Of a DNA stretch of 64,000 nt, positions 50,240-61,163 are shown piece after piece. Each line of letters starts with the position of its first letter. Position 1 is the first letter of the stretch. The position numbers were made by a program, and so were the translations under genes. The notes beneath the pieces were generated by a model, which was given only the letters and a program-made list of their open reading frames with translations, was not told the origin of the DNA and did not search any database. This DNA is from an uncultured Flavobacteriaceae bacterium (GTDB lineage Bacteria; Bacteroidota; Bacteroidia; Flavobacteriales; Flavobacteriaceae): the NCBI GenBank assembly GCA_947500385.1, contig CANMSA010000007.1:1-64000 (forward strand). Reading direction: 5' to 3'.

Positions 50240-51664
50240 TTAACTGGCCCCATTGTCAACACGGGCTTCGATGACCGCTTCTACAGCATTAGGGATGTTT
50301 TCAAATAAATCATAACCAGTGAGATTTTCGATGGCATTGACCGATGTGGTAAAGGAACGCCAATCGGTACTAATATTTTGATCATTGGGAACATTAATGG
50401 CAATAACCCTTGTAGACGTGGTTACCCTGGAAATATCGTTCGATCCGTTTGGAAGTATCAATGCGACTTTCCAAAAAGAATCTGGCACGGTAATATTGCC
50501 ATTATCGATCGTGCTTGCAAAGCCGTTTCTTCCGGTACCACCACTCCCGGCAACTCCGGTTACGATATGTATTTCAAAACCTTGATCGGTAAGCTAGCGA
50601 AGGTAATTTTCAAAACTGGCCCAGGAACGTTGGTTATTATCGGGCGATTGTGGTGCAATATTGGTCATAAAATAGGTATTGGCGTTGTCTTCACTGCTAC
50701 CGTTCCTATCAGCGGAAGGGCACAAATGACCGCGATCAAAACCAGAGTTGGTATAGTCGCTACTAGTGGCTCTAAAAAATGAACTGGGCAAGGAAGTATC
50801 TTGTCTAAAACAATTGCAACGAGCGGTGTTTCCGGTCCATGCACTACTCAAATGCCAACTGGCCCAATTTGCGGTACCACGATTATTGTTGTAAGAAACG
50901 GTATAGTCATCTTTTGCCAAAAAATAGTTGGTAGCACTAGACCCGGCATTCGAAGGATTCCCAAAGGTGAGATTACTATCGCGGGCGGGGTTGGAGCCGC
51001 CGCCCGAGGTAGCGGTTGTAAATTCAACATTGTCGATATTCAATCGGTTACCACCACCACCGGTTTTATAGATTCCATACCGAGCTGCCCTGGTATCATT
51101 GATAGTGAAGGTTACCGTATTTAGCGCCGTAGAGGAGGTATTTACGGTGTTCCCGGCAAAAAGCCAAGAACCGCCATTGTCATAGGAGACGATCAATCGC
51201 CACTGTGAGCTGCCATCGCTCCCATATTTGGCATGGCGCACGCGAATAAGTTCAACGCCATTATCCATATTGAAGTTCATAATGGCGTAACCCGTATTGC
51301 GGATACGGGCCGAACGCGCACCAAATTTCCGGTCGTTGGAAAGTGACCCGATAAGGGCATCGTTCAGGAACCAACTTCCCGAAGAACTAAGGGTCACGTT
51401 CGCTCCGGCGTAACTGCCTTTGGTGGCAGATTCAAAACCTTCGGTAAAACCAGACGATCGTTCTGTGCCAAAAGTGTGTTTATGGGGCCCTTGATTGTCC
51501 TGAAAAAAGGTAGGAATGTCAAGTTCCCCCTGAATGGTCAAATAATTGTCTTGGGGTAATTCGCTTATTGCTTCGAAGGGAGTTTCATTTTCCGTTGAAC
51601 AACCAACCAAAAGAAATAAAAGCATACTGAATACTACAATAGGTTTTAAGATTACTAATTTCAT
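50240..51664 (-). pseudogene. Exported DNA/RNA non-specific endonuclease (NucA/DRGH family) interrupted by an in-frame amber codon at 50594-50596
   Basis: ORFs 50594..51664 and 50240..50488 are in the same frame; readthrough gives ...SWASFENYLR[TAG]LTDQGFEIHIVTGVAGSGGTGRNG...VPDSFWKVALILPNG; DRGHLCPSADRNGS active-site motif. Confidence 0.85.
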
Positions 51665-51793
51665 AAGGTGTATAATTTAGGGTGTGAATAATTAGTGACA
51701 AATGTAACTGTAGTCTTTTTCTTTCATATCATCATTTGGTTATTAAAAGACTAAACTTTATTACAATCGTAGCGGTTTTAGATTTTTGAACAT

Positions 51794-51824
51794 AAAAAAA
51801 TCCCTTCTTGCGATTAGAAAGGGA
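51794..51824 (-). terminator. Second terminator-like hairpin downstream of katG
   Basis: tcccttct...agaaaggga (bulged) with a T-run on the minus strand. Confidence 0.5.
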
Positions 51825-51848
51825 CCTATTGAATGGATATCGGAAATG

Positions 51849-51878
51849 AAAAAGGCGACTCGGAAACGAGTCGCCTTT
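51849..51878 (-). terminator. Intrinsic terminator of katG
   Basis: aaaggcgactcg-gaaa-cgagtcgccttt, 12-bp perfect stem. Confidence 0.85.
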
Positions 51879-51901
51879 AAAGCGTATTTGTATAATATAG
51901 A

Positions 51902-54193
<2,292 letters not shown>

Positions 54194-54396
54194 TTATTCC
54201 AATATTGAAAATATCTATGGCGCTGGTTCTGAATGAAAACTTGTTCGAACTAATTTTAATAACGGACTTTAAACCGGGGTTTTGTGAAGTAAAATATGAG
54301 AGGTCTTACAAGTTTTATTAACTTTGAGTATACCGTTCCACCACCCACCAATTTGAATCATCTTTGAGCAATACTGCTCTTTATTGTATGTAGCTT

Positions 54397-54873
54397 ATGG
54401 AAAATACAGAAGCTTTTTTTGAAGAAGTACGAAAGGGAGCAATAGCGCCCGTTCAAAAAATACTGGACGAACAGCCAGCGTTCATAAATGCGATAGACCA
54501 GCGGGGGAGTACGCCTTTGATATTGGCGACCTACTACAATCATGTAGATCTTGCCATGATATTGATAGAACGGGGAGCGAATATCGATGCCAAAGACGGT
54601 TCTGGGAATACGGCGTTGATGGGGGTATGCTTTAAAGGCTTTGACGAAGCAGCGAAACGTCTTATTGAAAAAGGAGCTAGTGTGAACGAACGCAATGCCA
54701 TGGGGGCCACTTGTCTTATCTATGCAGCCACTTTTAATCGCTTGGAGATTGCAAAATTGTTGATTGCCAATGGGGCCGATGCAACGGTAAAAGATGGTAG
54801 GGGCAACACGGCTATGGATCACGCGAAAATGCAAGGTGCTCCGGCCTTAATAGACCTTTTGGAGACTGTTTAG
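54397..54873 (+). CDS. Ankyrin repeat protein
   Basis: 158 aa; repeats QRGSTPLILATYYNHVDLAMILIERGANIDAKDGSGNTALM... Confidence 0.93.
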   Translation: MENTEAFFEEVRKGAIAPVQKILDEQPAFINAIDQRGSTPLILATYYNHVDLAMILIERGANIDAKDGSGNTALMGVCFKGFDEAAKRLIEKGASVNERNAMGATCLIYAATFNRLEIAKLLIANGADATVKDGRGNTAMDHAKMQGAPALIDLLETV

Positions 54874-54885
54874 TACTACTATAAT

Positions 54886-55428
54886 ATGAAGAAGCCTAGT
54901 ATTCTGGCCCTTTCGGGAAGTATTCGATCCAAGTCGACCAACAATGGAATATTGCGGTATATAAAACAACATTTTAATCACCATTTTGATATCGAGCTGT
55001 ATGAGGGAATTGCCGCTTTGCCGCATTTTAATCCGGATATGGATACGGATATCCCGCCTAAGGAGGTGCAGCTTTTAAGAAAAAAGATTGCCGCTGCGGA
55101 TGGGGTGCTGATCTGTACGCCCGAATATGTATTTAGTATTCCCGGAAGTTTGAAGAATGCATTGGAGTGGAACGTTTCAAATACCCTTTTTCTAGATAAA
55201 CCAGTTGCATTGGTAATTGCTGCCGCTTCTGGCGAAAAAGCGTTGGAGTCGTTGCAGTTGATTATGAAAACCCTGGGAGCGCAGATTCAAAAAGACGCTG
55301 CTTTACTGATTCAAAGTCCAAAGGGAAAACTAAAGGGGACGGAAATTACAGATGCTAAAACCTGTATGAATATACAACGACTAATGGAAGCCCTAGGCGA
55401 TTCTTTGGTAGCGACTAACAACGAATAA
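54886..55428 (+). CDS. NADPH-dependent FMN reductase family protein
   Basis: ILALSGSIRSKSTNNGILRYI; GVLICTPEYVFSIPGSLKNALEW. Confidence 0.92.
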   Translation: MKKPSILALSGSIRSKSTNNGILRYIKQHFNHHFDIELYEGIAALPHFNPDMDTDIPPKEVQLLRKKIAAADGVLICTPEYVFSIPGSLKNALEWNVSNTLFLDKPVALVIAAASGEKALESLQLIMKTLGAQIQKDAALLIQSPKGKLKGTEITDAKTCMNIQRLMEALGDSLVATNNE

Positions 55429-55439
55429 TAATAAAGACC

Positions 55440-56216
55440 ATGAGCGAACAATTAAAAGTAGCGCTTATTCAAAGAGCATTGGCATGGGAAAATCCGGCCC
55501 AAAATAGAGATGCTATTGAAAAAACCGTACATGGTATCACCAAGGAGGTCGATCTGCTAGTTTTGCCGGAAATGTTTACAACTGGCTTTACCATGCAACC
55601 CGAAAACGTAGCGCATTCCGAGGGTGTTGAGACCTTGTCCTGGATGAGAGAAGTGGCAGCCAACAAAAAAACGGCGGTCATGGGTAGTATCCCCTTTTTC
55701 GAAAATGAAAACTATACGAATCGGTTGTTCTTCGTTACGCCCGATGGTAATCATCGGCACTATGATAAGCGCCATACTTTTACGCTTGCCGGGGAAGATA
55801 AGGTATATACAAAGGGAACCCAGCGATTGATTTTTACTTATAAGGGTTTTCACTTATGTCCTATGATTTGCTACGACCTTCGCTTTCCCGTTTGGGCGCG
55901 TAATACAGAGGCATATGATGTATTGATCTATGTTGCCAACTGGCCTAAACCCCGAATCACGGCATGGGATACCCTTTTAAAGGCACGAGCCATTGAAAAT
56001 ATGGCTTATTGCATTGGTGTAAATAGAATTGGAACCGATGAAAACGGACATGAGTACTCAGGGCATTCGGCCGTTTACGACGCTCTTGGGGTGCAACGTG
56101 CCTTTTCTGAAAAGGAAGAAGTGGTTTTTGCAGTATTGGAAAAAGAACACCTCACCACCACTAGGAATACGCTTAAATTTCTTGACGACCAAGACGAGTT
56201 TACTCTAAAAGTGTAA
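55440..56216 (+). CDS. Nitrilase/omega-amidase family amidohydrolase
   Basis: 258 aa; LLVLPEMFTTGFTMQPE (Glu), YDKRHTF (Lys), CPMICYDLRFPVWARN (Cys). Confidence 0.93.
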   Translation: MSEQLKVALIQRALAWENPAQNRDAIEKTVHGITKEVDLLVLPEMFTTGFTMQPENVAHSEGVETLSWMREVAANKKTAVMGSIPFFENENYTNRLFFVTPDGNHRHYDKRHTFTLAGEDKVYTKGTQRLIFTYKGFHLCPMICYDLRFPVWARNTEAYDVLIYVANWPKPRITAWDTLLKARAIENMAYCIGVNRIGTDENGHEYSGHSAVYDALGVQRAFSEKEEVVFAVLEKEHLTTTRNTLKFLDDQDEFTLKV

Positions 56217-57828
56217 AAGTCTCGATCTTTTCCCAGTTGGCGCGAACTTCGATTGGCCCCGGGTAATAACTTACCCGTTCGGGCTGTACTTTCTTAAGCC
56301 AGTTTCCGGTGTCCCATTTCCCATTTTCGTTGGTGTCAAAAATTACGCGCACCAAATAATTGGCCGGGTCAATATAACTGAACTCAAAGGTTTGGGGTTG
56401 AGTGGCGTAGATTTCTTGTTTCACCTCCCCTTTTTCATCGGTTAGTTGCACTAATAACGGATATTCGGCAGCTCCGACAAGGTTCAGTTGTAAGTTTCCA
56501 TATTCTGCAAGGCTTTTGGTCGACAGGGCATAGGTGGTACTGTCATTGGTAGCGGCAAAAAAATCGATCATCGCCCCTGGCAATAAATCAATTTGGTAAG
56601 ATTGATTGGGTTCTACCTCAAAATCAAAATCCATTTTGTTTTCCAAACTATCCAGATTCACCTTAAAATCGATCGCGACAGAATCCCGGTTCATGATACT
56701 TATTTTAGTGGAATCTATAGAAGTCAGCGGTATATTGGCCGCAATATGAAACGACTTGTTAAAGTCATAAGAACCTCGGAAATTGGGATTTAACAGGAGT
56801 GAATCAATACCCACTTTTCGGGTTTTTACATTGAAGGTATCAATTAATTGCTGCTTTTCATTGGTCACCGTAAAAAGGATGGAATCTGTCTCGAAAGGGG
56901 TCAGCCAAAAGTTCAAGGTGTCTTTGTCACGCTCTTTAAGAACCGTACTTCGTATGGTATCGGGGAGGATGGTTATGGGCGCTATTTTGATCGCTTTGGC
57001 ATCCCCGTAATAGCCAAAGATGATTTTGTTCTTCGCGGCATAAGTTGGCACTGCGGCTGCATAATTGGGTACTTCTTTGAACATCGTGAGCAAATAGGTG
57101 CTATCGGTAGGGATTGCGATGGTATCTGCTTCAAAGCCTATTTTATCGGTATTTTGGTCGAAAACGTTGTTTTTGGCCTCATCTTTTATCGCGAAAAGGG
57201 CATACTTCCCTTCCTTGATATTGCTGATCTTGAAAATTATGGCGCTATCCAACGTATTCGTAATATAGTTAGGGGGGCGTTGGTAGATAGTAGAGTCGGT
57301 ATAGGTACTATCGATTTCATAAAGCATAACGCTTACGAAAGCATCTGCTTTTTGGTTGAGGGCGTCTTTTACAACCCCGTTCAAAGTAAGGGAATCTATA
57401 AATGTTCCGGTCGAGAACACATAGTTTAGATAGGGATACGGGTTGCCTTCGTTATTATCAACAATACTCTGACCAAAATTCAAGGTATAGGTCGTATTTT
57501 CCTTTAGGGTATCCTTAATTGTAATTTCTACTACTTTGCTGGTGCCTCCCTGAGGGCTAACTTCTGGCACATACTTTAAGGGCGGTGATACGATTAATTG
57601 CTCTTGTAGCTTTTCCAGCTTCACATATTCGTCAAAATAGAGTTTGATCGTTTTGGCCTTAAAGTTGGTAGACATGTTATCGGGTTCCGACTTCAAGAGT
57701 ACCGGGGGCGTTATATCTTTAGGCCCTCCTGTTGGGCTGCCCCTTTTGGCGCATTGTAGCAAGGCAGAAGCGATTAAAAATAAAAATACTGCCGCTAAAA
57801 GGCGTCTAATAATGACTGAACCGTTCAT
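56200..57828 (-). CDS. Ig-like (SbsA-type) domain lipoprotein
   Basis: Lipobox FLIASALLQCAKRGSPTGGPKDITPPVLLKSEPDNMSTNFKAKTIKLYFDEYVKL. Confidence 0.88.
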   Translation of the reverse strand: MNGSVIIRRLLAAVFLFLIASALLQCAKRGSPTGGPKDITPPVLLKSEPDNMSTNFKAKTIKLYFDEYVKLEKLQEQLIVSPPLKYVPEVSPQGGTSKVVEITIKDTLKENTTYTLNFGQSIVDNNEGNPYPYLNYVFSTGTFIDSLTLNGVVKDALNQKADAFVSVMLYEIDSTYTDSTIYQRPPNYITNTLDSAIIFKISNIKEGKYALFAIKDEAKNNVFDQNTDKIGFEADTIAIPTDSTYLLTMFKEVPNYAAAVPTYAAKNKIIFGYYGDAKAIKIAPITILPDTIRSTVLKERDKDTLNFWLTPFETDSILFTVTNEKQQLIDTFNVKTRKVGIDSLLLNPNFRGSYDFNKSFHIAANIPLTSIDSTKISIMNRDSVAIDFKVNLDSLENKMDFDFEVEPNQSYQIDLLPGAMIDFFAATNDSTTYALSTKSLAEYGNLQLNLVGAAEYPLLVQLTDEKGEVKQEIYATQPQTFEFSYIDPANYLVRVIFDTNENGKWDTGNWLKKVQPERVSYYPGPIEVRANWEKIETFTLLE

Positions 57829-57905
57829 AGTGGCAAAGAAACGATTTATTTAGAAATTGGGATGGATTCCGTTAGGTTCCCCCGTCATAAAACTTTGTTA
57901 TTTTC

Positions 57906-58619
57906 CTAAGTCAGGGGAACCACGGCCATACTGGCAATGTATAGGGTCACATTTGGAATCTGTAGCAAGGCCTGTGCGCATATTTCCATCGTAGCGCCCG
58001 TGGTAATTACATCATCTACCAAAAGTATATTTTTACCGTTCAGATTTTCAGTATTGCCCAAAATGTATAGGTCTTGCTTGCTTTGCCAACGACCAATTCT
58101 GCCTTTTTTGGTCTGTGTTTTAGTATTCGCTGTTTTGACCAACACATCGTTCCTAAAATCCGCGGCTAAATGAAAGGCCAATTTTTGTGCAAATACATCC
58201 ACCTGGTTGTACCCTCTTTTTTTTTGTTTTTTACGATGTAGGGGCACGGGTAGTACAAAATCGATTGCTTGTTTTAAGCCAGCATCTTCCTTTAGTAATT
58301 GTCCGTACAAATCTCCTAAAAACACCCCTACTTGCTCTTGATTTTTATATTTCAAATGGTGAATGAGATGTTGAACGATGCTATTTTCCCTGTAAAAAAG
58401 AAAGGAACTTGCTTTTTTAACAGCAATTCTACCATAAAATATACGGTCAACGGGGTTTTCTACGTTAAAGCAGTACTCGGTGAACGGCAGATCGTTTCGA
58501 CAAACGGTACACAGCTGTTGCTCACCTCTATATAAATGCGCATTACATCCAAAACAGACTGTTGGCAGTAACACCGTATTGATATCATTTAGTATCTTTG
58601 TGAGATTGGATAGTAACAA
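57906..58619 (-). CDS. ComF family phosphoribosyltransferase-like protein
   Basis: Zn-finger CFGCNAHLYRGEQQLCTVC; PRTase motif ILLVDDVITTGATM. Confidence 0.93.
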   Translation of the reverse strand: MLLSNLTKILNDINTVLLPTVCFGCNAHLYRGEQQLCTVCRNDLPFTEYCFNVENPVDRIFYGRIAVKKASSFLFYRENSIVQHLIHHLKYKNQEQVGVFLGDLYGQLLKEDAGLKQAIDFVLPVPLHRKKQKKRGYNQVDVFAQKLAFHLAADFRNDVLVKTANTKTQTKKGRIGRWQSKQDLYILGNTENLNGKNILLVDDVITTGATMEICAQALLQIPNVTLYIASMAVVPLT

Positions 58620-58660
58620 ATCTTACTAGTTTTAAACCTACTTAAAGCCTACCTTATTTG

Positions 58661-59560
58661 ATGGACGACAGTCAAGATAAGAAATTCAATTACAATATCG
58701 TACTCGCAGCGCTTGTTGCGGTGATACTAGGTATTTTGATTGCCTTTTATTACAGCTATGCCCAATCTAAGAATCAAATTGATTATTTAGAGGAAGAGAA
58801 GGCGATTTTGGTGAAGGACCTTACCTTGATGAAAGCCGATGTGGATCGCTTGACCGCGCGCGATGAGGTGAGTACCATTGAGATTCAAAATGCGAAATAT
58901 CGGGTACAACAACTCCTTGATTCCGTGGGACGTTTGAATTTTACCGTAGAAAAGTTACGGGAGTATAAAACAGAACTCAGACGTTTAGAAGCCAAGAACG
59001 ATAGTTTAAAGCTTAAGAACAATTTCTTGAAGTACAACAATATGTTGCTTACCGATAAATATGAGGAGACGCGCAAGCAGATCGAGGAATTGCGCGGCAA
59101 AAGCAGTTCCCTTGCCGAGGCGGAGGCGTTACAGCGCAAACAGATCCAAGAGTTGAACAAAGAACTTAAGATCAAGAGCTACCTAAAGATCCAGAACTCC
59201 CAAGGCAATGGTTTCCGGGTACGTAATGGAAAACCGATACAGACCAATAAAGCATCCATTGTTGCCAAGCTAAGGGGCAGTGCCATTATTTTACCGGACG
59301 AGACTGCGAAGGGAACCGAAAAAGTGGTTTACTTTCAATTTTTAGGCCCTAGTATGCAGATAATCGAGGACAATGCAAATACGATTACCGTGAATGGGAA
59401 TATTTATAGCAAACGCCACGAATTCCTTTTTGACGGTACCGAAACACAGGTTTCTGACTTTATTACTTTTCCCGAAGGCTCCTTGGAACCAGGAACCTAT
59501 ACCCTCAACGTTTTTGAAGACGAGCGATTACTGTCCAGCTCCGAGTTTGAGTTAAAATAA
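58661..59560 (+). CDS. Membrane-anchored coiled-coil protein, uncharacterised
   Basis: N-terminal TM (IVLAALVAVILGILIAFYYSYAQ) then long coiled coil; ATG at 58661. Confidence 0.75.
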   Translation: MDDSQDKKFNYNIVLAALVAVILGILIAFYYSYAQSKNQIDYLEEEKAILVKDLTLMKADVDRLTARDEVSTIEIQNAKYRVQQLLDSVGRLNFTVEKLREYKTELRRLEAKNDSLKLKNNFLKYNNMLLTDKYEETRKQIEELRGKSSSLAEAEALQRKQIQELNKELKIKSYLKIQNSQGNGFRVRNGKPIQTNKASIVAKLRGSAIILPDETAKGTEKVVYFQFLGPSMQIIEDNANTITVNGNIYSKRHEFLFDGTETQVSDFITFPEGSLEPGTYTLNVFEDERLLSSSEFELK

Positions 59561-59597
59561 TTTGTAAATTTCTCACCGCTCTGTTACGGTAAAATTC

Positions 59598-59605
59598 TAT
59601 TTTTG
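59598..59605 (+). promoter_or_regulatory. Bacteroidota -7 promoter element (tatttttg) immediately upstream of glyS
   Basis: Exact TAnnTTTG match; upstream tttg at 59571; ATG only 5 nt after the element. Confidence 0.65.
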
Positions 59606-59609
59606 CCGA

Positions 59610-61151
59610 ATGGCAAATCAAGAAGATATTTTTAAGAAGGTAATCTCCCATGCAAAAGAGTATGGGTACGTATTTCAATCAAGTGAAATTTATGATGGGC
59701 TTAGTGCAGTCTATGACTATGCACAAAACGGTGCCGAGTTAAAGAAGAATATTCGGGAGTACTGGTGGCGCGCCATGGTACAGCTGAATAAAAATATCGT
59801 GGGCATCGATGCCGCTATTTTTATGCACCCTACCACTTGGAAAGCTTCTGGCCATGTAGATGCCTTCAACGATCCCATGATCGATAACAAAGATTCTAAA
59901 AAGCGGTACCGGGCAGATGTATTGGTAGAAGATTATACCGCAAAAATTGAATCTAAGATAGAAAAAGAGGTCAAGAAGGCGGCCAAGCGTTTTGGGGACT
60001 CTTTCGACAAAGCGCAGTTCTTGGCCACTAACCCGAGAGTGGTCGAGTACCAGAAAAAAATAGATGCAATTTTGAAACGCTTGGGCAGGTCGCTTGAAAA
60101 TGAAGACTTGGCAGATGTTAAGGCACTCATAGAAGAATTGGAGATTGTATGTCCCGTTTCTGGGTCTAAGAATTGGACCGACGTGAAACAGTTTAATTTA
60201 ATGTTCGGTACCAAGCTTGGGGCCTCTGCCGATTCGGCAATGGATCTATACCTAAGGCCCGAGACCGCACAAGGTATTTTTGTGAATTTTTTGAACGTGC
60301 AAAAAACGGGTCGGATGAAAATACCTTTTGGTATCGCCCAAACAGGAAAGGCTTTTCGAAATGAGATAGTAGCCCGGCAGTTTATTTTCCGTATGCGGGA
60401 ATTCGAACAGATGGAAATGCAGTTTTTCGTAAAGCCCGGTTCACAAAAGGAATGGTACGAAGCTTGGAAAGAAAACCGTATGAAATGGCATCTTTCGTTA
60501 GGCATGGGCGATGAGAATTATCGTTTTCATGATCATGAGAAACTGGCCCACTATGCAGATGCGGCCAGCGATATCGAGTTTCGTTTTCCCTTTGGATTCA
60601 AAGAGTTGGAAGGGATTCATTCTCGAACAGACTTTGATTTGGGCGCACATGAAGAATACTCCGGAAAGAAACTGCAATATTTTGACCATGAGGATAATGA
60701 AAGTTATGTGCCCTACGTAGTGGAGACTTCCATTGGGTTGGATCGTATGTTCTTAGCGGTATTTTCGCATTCCTTAAAAGAAGAAACGCTTGAAAACAAT
60801 TCAACCCGAACGGTCTTGAAATTACCGGCGGTACTGGCACCTACAAAGGCGGCAGTGCTTCCTTTGGTCAAAAAAGACGGACTCCCGGAAATTGCCCACC
60901 AAATAGTGGAAGATTTAAAGTGGGATTTTAACGTGGTATACGACGAGAAAGATGCCGTTGGGCGACGCTATCGACGGCAAGATGCCGTTGGAACGCCATT
61001 CTGTATTACGGTAGACCATCAAAGTTTGGAGGATCAAACGGTTACCCTACGACACCGAGATACCATGGAACAACAACGAGTCGCCATTGCCGAATTAAAT
61101 GGAATTATTGCGAAGGAAGTAGATATGAAGTCTTGGCTGGTCAAGATGTAG
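59610..61151 (+). CDS. glyS: Glycine--tRNA ligase (class II, single-subunit type)
   Basis: 513 aa; EDIFKKVISHAKEYGYVFQSSEIYDGLSAVYDYAQNGAELKKNIREYWW; LRPETAQGIFVNF. Confidence 0.96.
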   Translation: MANQEDIFKKVISHAKEYGYVFQSSEIYDGLSAVYDYAQNGAELKKNIREYWWRAMVQLNKNIVGIDAAIFMHPTTWKASGHVDAFNDPMIDNKDSKKRYRADVLVEDYTAKIESKIEKEVKKAAKRFGDSFDKAQFLATNPRVVEYQKKIDAILKRLGRSLENEDLADVKALIEELEIVCPVSGSKNWTDVKQFNLMFGTKLGASADSAMDLYLRPETAQGIFVNFLNVQKTGRMKIPFGIAQTGKAFRNEIVARQFIFRMREFEQMEMQFFVKPGSQKEWYEAWKENRMKWHLSLGMGDENYRFHDHEKLAHYADAASDIEFRFPFGFKELEGIHSRTDFDLGAHEEYSGKKLQYFDHEDNESYVPYVVETSIGLDRMFLAVFSHSLKEETLENNSTRTVLKLPAVLAPTKAAVLPLVKKDGLPEIAHQIVEDLKWDFNVVYDEKDAVGRRYRRQDAVGTPFCITVDHQSLEDQTVTLRHRDTMEQQRVAIAELNGIIAKEVDMKSWLVKM

Positions 61152-61163
61152 AAACACGGTGCT

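Noticed and set aside
50240-50488. Separate 82-aa gene MPDSFWKVALILPNG...
   Set aside because: It is the in-frame C-terminal end of the upstream NucA-type nuclease after the amber codon, not an independent gene.
54358-54834. 158-aa minus-strand ORF opposite the ankyrin gene
   Set aside because: Same span as the clear ankyrin-repeat CDS on the plus strand.
56848-57429. 193-aa plus-strand ORF inside the Ig-like lipoprotein gene
   Set aside because: Antisense to a well-supported CDS; no recognisable family.
59933-60505. 190-aa minus-strand ORF inside glyS
   Set aside because: Antisense shadow of a conserved tRNA ligase.
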